Origin: JAQBDA01 sp032124675 | GTDB lineage: Bacteria; Chloroflexota; Anaerolineae; Anaerolineales; UBA4823 | Direction of reading: 5' to 3' | Assembly (NCBI GenBank): GCA_032124675.1 | Contig: JAQBDA010000196.1 | Coordinates: 11,756 to 75,755, forward strand | DNA length: 64,000 nucleotides | Part shown: positions 17,646 through 26,497 of the stretch, piece after piece | Numbering within the stretch: the stretch's first letter is position 1 | Layout: each line of letters starts with the position of its first letter | Notes under the pieces: model-generated | Database searches by the model: none | Seen by the model: only the letters and a program-made list of their open reading frames with translations | What the model was told of the DNA's origin: nothing | Program-made: the position numbers and the translations under genes

Positions 17646-17997
17646 GCAGCCCTCCCCGGTTGTAGGATAACCGGCACATCACGCCGGATAGCCCTGATGA
17701 TACCATACCACCAGACGGCCGGTTGGCGCAGGAAGGGGCGGGTCGCGGTCGGCTCTCACCCCGAGCAGCAAGATTTTGAGGGTGATCGATAGATCACCCT
17801 TTTGGTTTATACAAAATCACACAATTATATTTTTGTGGTGTATGACAGGGGTGCCATTTTTTGGTAAACTCTGGCTGGCGGATTGCATATCAGCTATATT
17901 CCGTCGCAATTATCCTGTTCAATTACAACCTTGCGATATAATTCTCTATAAAGAATATATATCCATTTTGTCCAAGTTTTTACTAGGAGAGCTGGGA
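17646..17997. other. 352-bp intergenic region upstream of the Rieske gene
   Basis: No convincing protein gene. It contains a terminator-like hairpin at 17780-17803 and then an AT-rich stretch (17800-17990) with several TATA-like hexamers, presumably the promoter region of the bc-type operon. An AGGAGA site sits 7 nt before the Rieske start. Confidence 0.6.
17780..17803 (+). terminator. Orphan intrinsic terminator
   Basis: GGGTGATC (17780-17787), loop GATA and GATCACCC (17792-17799) are followed by TTTT. It points along the plus strand, yet the nearest plus-strand gene upstream is tRNA-Ser, 500 bp away. Confidence 0.7.
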
Positions 17998-18555
17998 ATG
18001 GCAAAGACCCCTGAAGAATCAACCCCTGAAAAGGTGCCGGTCAGCCGGCGTGAATTCTTGAATATTGCCTGGTTGGCTTCCCTGGGTTTTCTGACCGTCA
18101 GCCTGGGAGGGGTCACATTTCTGTTTGCCATGCCTCGCTTCAAGGCAGGTGAGTTCGGCGGAGTTATCCCAGTAGGGACAGCCACTGAGCTGCCGGCCAC
18201 CGATGCGCCGCCGGAAAATCACCCCAAAGTGAAGCTCTGGCTGTCAAACACTGACCAGGGCGTTGTGGCTCTTTACAAAGTGTGCACCCACCTTGGATGC
18301 CTTTACAACTGGAACAACCAGGAAGATAAATTCATCTGCCCGTGCCATGGTTCTCAGTTCCAGAAGGACGGCATATATATCGCCGGGCCAGCGCCGCGCA
18401 ACCTGGACCGCTTTGCAGTGCAGGCGGTGGACCCAACGACAGGCGATATCCTGGCTGAGTCGATCGACGGTACGCCACTGCCTGTGCCGGATGACCCGAA
18501 CGCTATTATTCAGGTCGATACAGGCGTGCGCATCAAAGGCCAGCCTCACGCTTAG
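17998..18555 (+). CDS. Rieske [2Fe-2S] iron-sulfur protein of a cytochrome bc-type complex
   Basis: A 185-residue protein. The N-terminus has a twin-arginine-like signal/anchor (SRREFLNIAWLASLGFL) and one transmembrane helix at about 25-45. The soluble Rieske domain has CTHLGC (Cys about 96, His about 98) and CPCHGSQF (Cys about 114, His about 117), the full 2Fe-2S ligand set plus disulfide cysteines. It passes electrons from quinol to a cytochrome c. ATG 17998 has AGGAGA upstream; the frame is open further upstream but without family similarity. It is the first gene of an operon with cytochrome b and two diheme cytochromes c. Confidence 0.96.
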   Translation: MAKTPEESTPEKVPVSRREFLNIAWLASLGFLTVSLGGVTFLFAMPRFKAGEFGGVIPVGTATELPATDAPPENHPKVKLWLSNTDQGVVALYKVCTHLGCLYNWNNQEDKFICPCHGSQFQKDGIYIAGPAPRNLDRFAVQAVDPTTGDILAESIDGTPLPVPDDPNAIIQVDTGVRIKGQPHA

Positions 18556-18599
18556 TAATATGCTCTCATTTCCAAACGATTTGATCTGACGGGGTGCTG

Positions 18600-20198
18600 A
18601 TGAATAAGACACTCGATCTTCAAGATATGCGTAAGAAAGTCGGCAGTGCGGTAGACAGCCGGGTGCGGATCATTACCGCCGGTCTCGGGCTAAATGAGCT
18701 GAGAGCCATCCTGCGCGGCGACCCGCCGACCGAGAAACCCAACCCGCGCTATCGCGTTCATACGACCAGCTTCATATTCCATATCCGGCCGCGTTATTAC
18801 GAAAAAGGCTCGACGTTTTTTACCCATACCTTCCGCCTAGGGTTTTTCACCGCCTTGTTTTTCTTCGTAGAGCTTTTCACCGGTCTGATCTTGATGATTT
18901 ATTACACACCTTCGCCGGCGGAAGCATACACCTCGATCCTCAATCTTGCCAGTAATGTTCCCTACGGCAAGATGCTGCGCGATATCCATCGTTTAGGTGC
19001 TGAGGCGATGGTGATCTTCACATTTTTACATATGGTGCGCACATACCTGACCGGGTCTTATAAGAAAGAGCGCTCCTTCACCTGGCTGACGGGCGTGGTT
19101 CTCTTGGGCATCACCCTGTTTCTCAGCTTCAGCGGCTACCTGCTGCCATGGGACCAGCTGGCCTACTGGGCGGTTACCATCGGAACCAGTATGGCAGAGG
19201 CCGCCCCTTTGATTGGCGAACAGGTGAACCTGATCTTGCGCGGCGCACCGGATATTGCTGCTGGAGGTCTGCTGCGATTTTATCTTTTGCACGTTGTCCT
19301 GCTGCCGCTGGCAGCAGTGCTGGTGATCAGCATCCATTACTATAAGGTAGCCCGCGAGCATGGCATATCATTGCCAGCCAAATACGAAGAGGGAAATGCA
19401 TCTCCTGAAGAGCTGAAAGATGCCAAACGCAGGGTTGACTACATCCCCGATCTTTTAACCCACGAAGTTTTCTTAACTGCTCTGGGTTTATTTGCATTAA
19501 TTGCCGCAACCTTCATTTTTGGGTATGCCGCGCCATTAGAACATATCGCCAATCCTCAAGCAACCCCGCTGGATACCGAAGCACCCTGGTACTTCTGGTG
19601 GCTGCAAGGTATGCTCAAGCTGGGTGACAAGACATTGATGGGGATCATCATCCCGACCATCATCGTTCTTTTGCTGGTGGGCATCCCCTATATCGACCGC
19701 AATCCATACCGCAGCCTGTATAAACGACCGGTGGCAGTCGGTGTGGGGCTGCTTGCTGTTGCAGCACTGATCGCTCTCAGCTATATGGGCTTACCGCATT
19801 TTGGCATCGAGATGCCAGCAGCAACTCGTATCATCCAGGATATCGCTCCGGAGGAAGGAGTGGGACCTTTGCGGTCGGTCCCATTTGACCAGCTTCAGAC
19901 AGGGGTCTATGAAGTGGGTCCGGAAGCCCCGCGCGAGCTGTGCCCGAACCTGGATTTCGGCTGCCCTGAGCTGACCGCGGTGTTCAGTGAATTCTCGGAG
20001 CGGGTAACGGAGGCTGCCACCAACGAAAGATTGGCAGATTACCAGAAATTGCCCAATGCGAATGCTGTCATGCTGGTCGAGGATTGGCAGGAGGGCTTGA
20101 AGAAGGCCACTCTGCGCATCACCTGGGATGACGTCAAGAGCGGTAAGAAACAAACCTATGAGAAGCAGTATTTCTTGCACAGCGAGCGTGAACGGTGA
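18600..20198 (+). CDS. Cytochrome b subunit of a bc-type quinol oxidoreductase
   Basis: About 532 residues. Residues about 55-290 form the four-helix cytochrome b6-like core with heme-ligand His pairs in HRLGAEAMVIFTFLHM and RFYLLHVVLLPLAAVLVISIHYY. Residues about 290-420 supply the subunit-IV-like helices, including APWYFWWLQGMLKLGD (the quinol-site PEWY-like loop appears as APWY). A C-terminal soluble extension of about 115 residues (PEEGVGPLRSVPF... to the end) is not part of standard cytochrome b and contains two Cys. ATG 18600 is used; GTG 18594 is also possible. It oxidises quinol and passes electrons to the Rieske protein and cytochromes c. Confidence 0.95.
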   Translation: MNKTLDLQDMRKKVGSAVDSRVRIITAGLGLNELRAILRGDPPTEKPNPRYRVHTTSFIFHIRPRYYEKGSTFFTHTFRLGFFTALFFFVELFTGLILMIYYTPSPAEAYTSILNLASNVPYGKMLRDIHRLGAEAMVIFTFLHMVRTYLTGSYKKERSFTWLTGVVLLGITLFLSFSGYLLPWDQLAYWAVTIGTSMAEAAPLIGEQVNLILRGAPDIAAGGLLRFYLLHVVLLPLAAVLVISIHYYKVAREHGISLPAKYEEGNASPEELKDAKRRVDYIPDLLTHEVFLTALGLFALIAATFIFGYAAPLEHIANPQATPLDTEAPWYFWWLQGMLKLGDKTLMGIIIPTIIVLLLVGIPYIDRNPYRSLYKRPVAVGVGLLAVAALIALSYMGLPHFGIEMPAATRIIQDIAPEEGVGPLRSVPFDQLQTGVYEVGPEAPRELCPNLDFGCPELTAVFSEFSERVTEAATNERLADYQKLPNANAVMLVEDWQEGLKKATLRITWDDVKSGKKQTYEKQYFLHSERER

Positions 20199-20230
20199 TG
20201 AAATTTCTGGAGCGGAGGGCCTAGAACGAT

Positions 20231-21076
20231 ATGTCTCGGGTTAATATTGAAATCACGCTGGGTGTATTGCTTGTGCTGGCGACCGGAGCAATGCTAATTT
20301 TTTACGGCATCCGGGAAGAGCCGCGCATGGAAGAATTTGCCAGTTCTCAGCAGGCTCAGGCAATCGAAGTGGGCGCCGAACTGTTTGACATCAATTGTAC
20401 AGGCTGCCATGGCAAGCAGGGTGAAGGCGTGCTCGGGCTGTGCCCGCCGCTCAACGACCGCTACTTTTTTGACAATCGCATCAAAGACGTAGGCTGGAGC
20501 GGGTCGCTGGAGGATTATATAGTCGCCACCGTTTCCGGCGGGCGGCTGAATTCCACCCGCCCCGAGCTGTATGCCGGGCAAGGCATCCCGGCCATGCCGG
20601 CCTGGTCTGATGAGTATGGCGGTCCACTGCGCGAGGACCAGATACGCAACATTGCTGCATTTGTCGTCAATTGGCAAGCGACCGCGCCTGACCGAAGTCA
20701 GGAGCTGCCTCTGGCCGGACCACCAGTTGGAACGGATATCACCATCGATCTGCCAGAAGGCGACCCGGTAAATGGTGAAGCTCTGGCAACCTCCAAGGCG
20801 TGCACCGGCTGCCACATAAACACGAACACCGGTCCCGCCTGGCTGCCGGACGGAGCCACGCCCGGGATTGGGGCACGAGCGGAAACCCGTTTCAGCCAGT
20901 CTGATTACACAGGAAATGCCACCTCGGCGGAGCAGTACCTGCTGGAGTCGGTTGTCCAGCCGAATGTTTTCGTTGTCGAGGGCTATGCCGAGGGCATAAT
21001 GCCCGGCATCTACAGCTCGTCTCTCACCGCGCAGGATGCCGCCGACCTGATCGCATATATAATGACTATCCGCTGA
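20231..21076 (+). CDS. Membrane-anchored diheme cytochrome c
   Basis: A 281-residue protein with an N-terminal transmembrane anchor (about residues 8-27) and two c-type heme sites, CTGCH at about 56 and CTGCH at about 191, each starting a cytochrome c-like domain. Likely axial Met residues are in IPAMPAWSDE and GIMPGIYSSS. An unusual Thr/Asn-rich stretch follows the second site. GGAGGG lies about 10 nt before ATG. It is placed directly after cytochrome b and should act as the cytochrome c1-like electron acceptor of the complex on the outer face of the membrane. Confidence 0.93.
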   Translation: MSRVNIEITLGVLLVLATGAMLIFYGIREEPRMEEFASSQQAQAIEVGAELFDINCTGCHGKQGEGVLGLCPPLNDRYFFDNRIKDVGWSGSLEDYIVATVSGGRLNSTRPELYAGQGIPAMPAWSDEYGGPLREDQIRNIAAFVVNWQATAPDRSQELPLAGPPVGTDITIDLPEGDPVNGEALATSKACTGCHINTNTGPAWLPDGATPGIGARAETRFSQSDYTGNATSAEQYLLESVVQPNVFVVEGYAEGIMPGIYSSSLTAQDAADLIAYIMTIR

Positions 21077-21083
21077 GGTGACC

Positions 21084-21926
21084 ATGCCGTTTTCCAGCAA
21101 GCTCCGCACCTTTGGATTGGGATTGGTCTTGCTGATCGCTGCCTGGCTGCTGGTGATCGACCCGGTCAAAGCGCAGGACCAGGCACAGATCGAGCTGGGT
21201 GCGCGTCTGTTTGCCGAGAACTGTGCCGTATGCCATGGGGAGGCAGGGGAAGGTCGGGTGGGAGCAACTCTGGATAAAGACTGGCCCTCCATACGCCCCG
21301 ACCTGCGAGTGAGATCCACCATCGTGAACGGCATTGCCGGTACACCCATGGTGCCCTGGGGGCAGGCCACGGGTGGGCCGTTCAGCGACGAGCAGATAGA
21401 CGCCTTGGTAGCCTACATCCTGACCTGGGAAACAGGCGGGACGCGCATCATTGGCCCAACGCCTACCTTTGCTGCCAGACCTTTGATCACTGCTATTCCG
21501 GATGTCGAAGGTGACCCAAATCAGGGGGCGCAGCTGTTCGACCAGAACTGTGCCGTGTGCCATGGTCCTGAGGGCCAGGGGCGCGTCGGTGCCGCGCTGG
21601 CGAAAAATTTCTCTTCCATCCGCCCGGACCTGGCAGTCAAGAGCACCATCTCCAATGGCATTGCCGGGTCGCCTATGCCGGCCTGGAGCCAGGCAAAGGG
21701 TGGTCCCCTTACCGAGCAGGAAATCAACCATCTCACCGCCTTTGTGCTGACACTAGCGGAAAATCCGGTTGTGTTCGAGCAACCCGCCCAACCGGATACT
21801 GCTCTGCAACCCAGCTGGCTGCGCGGGTGGGGTGGAGTGCTGCTGGCAGTGCTGCTCTTCGCTCTGATTATTGTGTTCGCCCTGTGGATACAGACCCGGG
21901 ATAAGGCTTCCCCCCCTGACAGCTAA
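21084..21926 (+). CDS. Diheme cytochrome c with internally duplicated domains
   Basis: About 280 residues: signal peptide or N-terminal anchor (about 5-27), two cytochrome c domains with CAVCH at about 47 and 156, and a C-terminal transmembrane helix (about 250-272). The two domains are clearly duplicates: both show GARLFAENCAVCHGEAGEGRVGATL-like and IRPDLxVxSTIxNGIAGxPM patterns, the latter Met being the probable sixth ligand. ATG 21084 with GAGG upstream is preferred over GTG 21078. It starts a few nt after the previous cytochrome stop. It is probably the mobile or downstream electron carrier of the bc-type complex. Confidence 0.93.
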   Translation: MPFSSKLRTFGLGLVLLIAAWLLVIDPVKAQDQAQIELGARLFAENCAVCHGEAGEGRVGATLDKDWPSIRPDLRVRSTIVNGIAGTPMVPWGQATGGPFSDEQIDALVAYILTWETGGTRIIGPTPTFAARPLITAIPDVEGDPNQGAQLFDQNCAVCHGPEGQGRVGAALAKNFSSIRPDLAVKSTISNGIAGSPMPAWSQAKGGPLTEQEINHLTAFVLTLAENPVVFEQPAQPDTALQPSWLRGWGGVLLAVLLFALIIVFALWIQTRDKASPPDS

Positions 21927-22701
21927 AAATATACTGGTTACGAACGATGATGGCGTCACTGCGCCAGGTCTGCTCGCGCTGGTCCAGGAAATTCGGTATC
22001 TGGGAGATGTCACGATTCTGGCCCCGGACCGGAACTGGTCTGCTTCAGGGCACGTAAAGACCATGCACCGCCCGCTGAGGGTGCAGGCTGTGAAGCTGGC
22101 TGATGGCAGCCCAGCCCTGACGACAGACGGCGCGCCATCCGATTGCGTATCCCTGGCAATCCTTGGGCTGGTTCCGAAGCAGATCGATCTGGTCGTGTCT
22201 GGGATAAACCCAAGCGCCAACCTGGGGCATGATGTGACGTATTCAGGTACTGTCACTGCAGCCATGGAGGCGGTGATCTGGGGCATACCCGGGGTGGCGG
22301 TATCTCTGGACGCGCCGGATAACCATCCGGGAACGCTTGATTTCCAGCCGGCCGCGCAGGCTGCTGGCAGGCTGGTGGGGAGAATCCTGCTCTCGGGGCT
22401 GCCTGGCGGGACGCTGCTGAATATCAATGTGCCGTACTTAAGCAGCGATCAGATCAGGGGGTTCAAGATTACGCGCCAGGGTCTGCGTGTGTACAAGGAT
22501 TCGCTGGTCACCCGCCACGACCCGCGCGGCAGGCCGTATTATTGGATTGGCGGCGAAGCACCGACCGGCATTCCGGAAGATGGCTCCGATTTCGGTGCCC
22601 TGGCACAGGGATATGTCTCAGTGACGCCGCTCCAGTTGGACCTGACCGATCACAAAGCCATGCAATCGCTGCGTTCCTGGGAAACTCTTAGGGGAAATTG
22701 A
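21916..22701 (+). CDS. surE: 5'/3'-nucleotidase SurE
   Basis: A SurE survival-protein phosphatase of about 261 residues that dephosphorylates nucleoside monophosphates. The metal-binding motif NILVTNDDGVTAPG is at the N-terminus, followed by APDRNWSASGH, GAPSDCV, SGINPSANLGHDVTYSGTVTAAMEA and INVPY. The start is uncertain: no ATG fits, and CTG 21916, which would give TAKNILVTNDDG after the initiator, is the best match to family N-termini; TTG 21871 is the other option. It overlaps the end of the cytochrome gene by about 11 nt. Its 3' end overlaps the convergent DUF3048 gene by 14 nt. Confidence 0.9.
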   Translation: MTAKNILVTNDDGVTAPGLLALVQEIRYLGDVTILAPDRNWSASGHVKTMHRPLRVQAVKLADGSPALTTDGAPSDCVSLAILGLVPKQIDLVVSGINPSANLGHDVTYSGTVTAAMEAVIWGIPGVAVSLDAPDNHPGTLDFQPAAQAAGRLVGRILLSGLPGGTLLNINVPYLSSDQIRGFKITRQGLRVYKDSLVTRHDPRGRPYYWIGGEAPTGIPEDGSDFGALAQGYVSVTPLQLDLTDHKAMQSLRSWETLRGN

Positions 22702-23941
22702 AGCTGAAATTGTACGCCCCCAGATCAAGCGGTTCGAAATCGGATGTCTCACCAATGATTTCGTACCAAACATTTCCAGGTTTGAGCGAATAGGTGACGC
22801 CATTTGGCAGCACCAGTTCGATCAAGTCTGCAGGGGCATCGTGCGACCAGATAATGGGATAGACCTGACCGTTGCGAAAGGCATACCCGTTGCCTTCCCC
22901 CACCATGGGCTGGTCGAGGATTTCGGTAGAGTTCGATTTTAGAAAGTATTCGTGCGGCGCGAGCAGGACGACCACGTTGTCGGCGGATAGCTGGCTGCCG
23001 GTTAGGCTGTCCGTTAGGGGTGCGTACTGTTTTTCAACCCCCCCGAGGGCATTCTCGATCTCCTGGAAGCGATAGTACCGTCCGCTGGCAGGGTCATATT
23101 CCCAGTAATGGTAAGACACACCGGAATACTCCAAGAAGATCCTGTCTCCTGGGTTTCCGCTCTTTGGTACGCCGACATCAAAACGCAAGCCATTCAGATC
23201 CTGTCTCTCGTTGTTTGTACCCCGGTCTGCAAGGTATGGGCGGATCTGGGAGGTATCGGTATAAAGGTTGTTATATGCCCCCTTGGGACCAATCCGGCAT
23301 AACGGGGGACAGTTATCCGGGCGCTCGACGACGAGATGCGATTTGATATCTGGGGCAAAGAAGAATTCCAGCACAGGGTCGTCTGCCCAGCCGAAGATAA
23401 ATATGCCGTCGTACATGCGCATGACATGCTCATCGAACAGCCTCGCCGACCGGATCGGGCCCACCTGGCTGGCATCATTGCCATAAAAGATGCCGATAAA
23501 GCGTGACATGCTGTCCCCGATGTAGTATTCGAAAACGTGGTCAGCCAGGGACAAGCCCCACTGCGGGCGCACGCTGCGTGGGAAGTTGGTCACCTTGATC
23601 ACGATCGGTCGCCGGTTCAGCAGCGCACGCTCCTGGACAGGCAAACCGGTTAGCGGGTTGATGTCTGACGGGAAGTAGTACGGACCATAGGTATAGGTGT
23701 ATGACGCTAGTGTTGGCGCCGCCGGAGGCGCAGGGGTAGGGGTTGATAGTGGGGCGGCAGTTGGTGCCTGAGTTGGTTCAGTGGTTGGTACAGCCGCTTC
23801 AGCGACCGGTTGATCGGACAGGATGGCATGTGAGAATGTGACCGGCGTTTCCTGGAAAGCGTACGCTACGGGCTGCATGGCAACTCCAACACAACCTGTC
23901 AGGAACATACTGGCGATCATCAAAGCTAGGAGGGGTTTCAT
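22688..23941 (-). CDS. DUF3048 lipoprotein (YerB-like)
   Basis: A 417-residue predicted lipoprotein: signal peptide with lipobox LTGC (Cys about 17), then a Pro/Thr/Ala-rich linker (about 45-80). The DUF3048 region follows (about 95-415) with NPLTGLPV, RRPIVIKVTNFPRSVRPQWGLSLADHVFEYYIG, ARLFDEHVMRMYDGIFIFGWADDPVLEFFF and a C-terminal WSHDAPADLIELVLPNGVTYSLKPGNVWYEI. The family is found in Firmicutes (YerB) and Chloroflexota; its function is not established. It is a tandem paralogue of the next gene and converges on surE with a 14-nt overlap. Confidence 0.88.
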   Translation of the reverse strand: MKPLLALMIASMFLTGCVGVAMQPVAYAFQETPVTFSHAILSDQPVAEAAVPTTEPTQAPTAAPLSTPTPAPPAAPTLASYTYTYGPYYFPSDINPLTGLPVQERALLNRRPIVIKVTNFPRSVRPQWGLSLADHVFEYYIGDSMSRFIGIFYGNDASQVGPIRSARLFDEHVMRMYDGIFIFGWADDPVLEFFFAPDIKSHLVVERPDNCPPLCRIGPKGAYNNLYTDTSQIRPYLADRGTNNERQDLNGLRFDVGVPKSGNPGDRIFLEYSGVSYHYWEYDPASGRYYRFQEIENALGGVEKQYAPLTDSLTGSQLSADNVVVLLAPHEYFLKSNSTEILDQPMVGEGNGYAFRNGQVYPIIWSHDAPADLIELVLPNGVTYSLKPGNVWYEIIGETSDFEPLDLGAYNFSFNFP

Positions 23942-24125
23942 CAGGCTTCAGCTCTGTCTGCAAGATGTGTGCCGCAGGGGCAGGAGCAAGGTGTGTTCTG
24001 GCTCCTGGCACGATCTACCGCAAAATTCAGCAGATCTATCTGAGAAGATCATACCGTAGAATCGCGCCGGGAGACGTATTAATTGCCCGATAAAATTGTT
24101 AGGTTGTAAATTTTTGAAAATTAAA

Positions 24126-25346
24126 TTACGGGAAGCGGAACTCGAACCGCATGCCATTATCCGGGGTCAGCTCGTTCGTCGATCCCTGGCCCACCACCTG
24201 GAACCACGTTGAGCCAGGTTTGAAGGCGAATGGAGTCCCGTCGAGAGAGGTCAATGTCAACATATCCGGGGTGGGGCGGTTCCATTGCAGCTGGTAAGCA
24301 TTGCCATCGCGAAATGCGTAGGCTTCTCCGGTGCCTCCCAGCAGGATATCCACGATCTCGCTGTTGCCAGACTTGTAGACATACTCGTGGATGACCTTCA
24401 ACACAATCACATTGTCGGCGGCGACCTGGGTGCCATCGATACGGTCGACAAATGGTTCGTAGCGCTCTTCCTCGCGCGTGTGAGCTTCGTCGCTGTCCTG
24501 GAAGCGCAGATACTTCCCACTCTGCGGGTCGTATTCCCAATGTACGTAGGAGCTGATCGAGTACCTGACATAAACGTTGCCACCCTGCGGATTCGCGTCG
24601 GACGGGGGCTGGTGCTTGAACGTCATCCCTTCCAATGGCTGGCGGGTGTTATCACCGCCCTTGCCTTCGACGTATGGACCAATCTCCTGAGGGTTGGCGA
24701 TCAGGAAGTTAAAACCATTGGGATCCTCGCGGCACATGGCTGGACAGGAGTTGCTGCCCTCCACGACCAGCCGGTCGGCATATTCGGAGTTGAAGAGGCG
24801 ATTCAGGATACGCTGGTCTCCACCCCCGAAGGCAAAGATGGTCTCGTACATACGTGTCAAATGGCTGTCGAACAGCCGGGCCGAGCGGACAGGACCGACC
24901 TTATCCGGGTTGTTGCCGTAGAAGACTGCGTATAGCCGCGTAAGCCCGTTGTTCTGGTAATAATCGTAGACGATATCCGCCAATGTGACGGCGTAATCGG
25001 GGCGTTGGGTGCGCGGGAAGGTCTGGACCTTCACCGCCACCGGTCGCCGCTCAAGGTATGCAGCTTCCCCGGGGGACAGGCAGGTGAGCGGGTTGATGCC
25101 CGCCGGATAGTTGCCCGGGCTGCAATCCTGGGGCGGGATTTCAGTCGCCGTGGCTGTGGCTGTCGGTTCGGTTGTCGGTGTGGCGGTCTCAGTTGGCGGT
25201 ACCGGGGTGACGGTTGCTGACGCGGTGGCGGCACTGCTCGTGACTGTGGCTGATGGGGTCTCCTGCGGTTGAGGGACGGATGAACTGCAAGCCGTCATCA
25301 CCAGCACAAGTACCAGTATAAGTACGAATGAATAAGACTTTGTCAT
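24126..25346 (-). CDS. DUF3048 lipoprotein, second tandem copy
   Basis: A 406-residue lipoprotein with lipobox MTAC (Cys about 20) and a Thr/Ala/Pro-rich linker (about 30-75). The DUF3048 domain contains INPLTCLSPGEAAYLERRPVAVKVQTFPRTQRPDYAVTLADIVYDYYQ, then SARLFDSHLTRMYETIFAFGGGDQRILNRLF and a C-terminal WNRPTPDMLTLTSLDGTPFAFKPGSTWFQVV. It aligns over its whole length with the gene at 22688-23941, so the pair arose by duplication and then diverged strongly in sequence. 184 bp separate the two. No enzyme motif was recognised; a cell-envelope role is likely from the signal peptide. Confidence 0.88.
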   Translation of the reverse strand: MTKSYSFVLILVLVLVMTACSSSVPQPQETPSATVTSSAATASATVTPVPPTETATPTTEPTATATATEIPPQDCSPGNYPAGINPLTCLSPGEAAYLERRPVAVKVQTFPRTQRPDYAVTLADIVYDYYQNNGLTRLYAVFYGNNPDKVGPVRSARLFDSHLTRMYETIFAFGGGDQRILNRLFNSEYADRLVVEGSNSCPAMCREDPNGFNFLIANPQEIGPYVEGKGGDNTRQPLEGMTFKHQPPSDANPQGGNVYVRYSISSYVHWEYDPQSGKYLRFQDSDEAHTREEERYEPFVDRIDGTQVAADNVIVLKVIHEYVYKSGNSEIVDILLGGTGEAYAFRDGNAYQLQWNRPTPDMLTLTSLDGTPFAFKPGSTWFQVVGQGSTNELTPDNGMRFEFRFP

Positions 25347-25432
25347 ACGCGATTCCAGTCAGGCATAGGGTATATTCTGATCGACATACAAGGCTTTATC
25401 ATACCGCAATTGATGTGCTTTGCCAACACAGC

Positions 25433-25460
25433 TTGCGTTTTGGAAAAAATGCCCTATAAT
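25433..25460 (+). promoter_or_regulatory. Promoter giving a probably leaderless mRNA
   Basis: TTGCGT (25433-25438), 16-bp spacer and a perfect TATAAT (25455-25460). The ATG of the next gene begins only 7 nt after the -10 box, so transcription should start at or next to the start codon. No ribosome-binding site is present. Confidence 0.7.
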
Positions 25461-25467
25461 CGGGTTC

Positions 25468-26286
25468 ATGAATCAAGCTGCTCCCCGGACGAAACCGGCT
25501 GCTCCATCCTGGAACAAGCTGGTGATAGCTGGTGTGTTCCTGCTGCTGGTCGGCTGGCTGCTGAGCACTCCCTCAGGTTTATTGGGCAAGGCCGATGCAA
25601 TCGGTTATGCTGTCTGCCATCGCATCGACCTGCGTTCGTTCCACCTGGGAGAGCGCCAGGTCGCGCTGTGTGCGCGCTGCACGGGGATGTATCTGGGGGC
25701 TGTCCTGGCGCTGGTTTTTCAAGCTGTGGTTGGTCGCAGGCGTGCTGGTCTGCCATCCAGACCGATCCTGTTCTTCCTGGCAGTCATGGCACTGGCATTT
25801 GTCGTGGATGGGCTTAATTCATTTATCAGCCTTATCCCCGGTCTCCCAATCTTATACCAGCCTCAGAATTGGTCCCGGCTTTTAACCGGCACCGGGATGG
25901 GGATCGTTATTGCCGTGGCGCTGTTCCCCGGTTTCAACCAGACGGTCTGGGAGAATTATGATCGAAAACCGGCAATCGAGAGCATGGGTACTTTCCTGCT
26001 GTTGCTATGCATTGCTTTACTGTTTGATCTGATGATACTTTCAGGAAATCCATACCTGCTCTACCCGTTATCGCTGGTGAGTGCCGCGGGGGTTCTGGTG
26101 ATCTTAACGATGGTCTACAGTATGGTCTGGGTGCTGATCCTGCGCTCAGAAAACCGCTATGCTCGCTTGAGCGAGATGCTCTTCCCTCTGGTCGGCGGCT
26201 TTGGATTCGCCTTGCTGCAGATCGCTCTGCTGGATTTCGGCAGGTTCTTGTTAACCGGCACCTGGGATGGATTCCATCTGGGGTGA
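25468..26286 (+). CDS. DUF2085 integral membrane protein
   Basis: A 272-residue membrane protein with about seven hydrophobic helices. The DUF2085 signature is visible: AVCHRIDLRSFHLGERQVALCARCTGMYLGA at about residues 45-75, with paired Cys and His that may bind a metal or cofactor. ATG 25468 is chosen because a TATAAT box ends 7 nt upstream, ruling out the longer frame; this implies a leaderless transcript. The gene stands alone and is divergent from the DUF3048 pair. The function of the family is unknown. Confidence 0.85.
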   Translation: MNQAAPRTKPAAPSWNKLVIAGVFLLLVGWLLSTPSGLLGKADAIGYAVCHRIDLRSFHLGERQVALCARCTGMYLGAVLALVFQAVVGRRRAGLPSRPILFFLAVMALAFVVDGLNSFISLIPGLPILYQPQNWSRLLTGTGMGIVIAVALFPGFNQTVWENYDRKPAIESMGTFLLLLCIALLFDLMILSGNPYLLYPLSLVSAAGVLVILTMVYSMVWVLILRSENRYARLSEMLFPLVGGFGFALLQIALLDFGRFLLTGTWDGFHLG

Positions 26287-26497
26287 CCCCTGCCCGCTCA
26301 GGTCGGCAGCATAAGCGTTGTATGGTGTACCCGGATGAGAATACAGCGCCTGCCTACCAGATTCGAGATGATTTCAAGTAAAATAGTTCAGGAAACATGC
26401 GGATGATGAGTTTGGATGGGGGTGTCCGGTCGGTCGCCGAATACCCTTTCATCAATCTGCGTTTAACCAGATTTCATCCATGCTTTGGAGGTGAATA

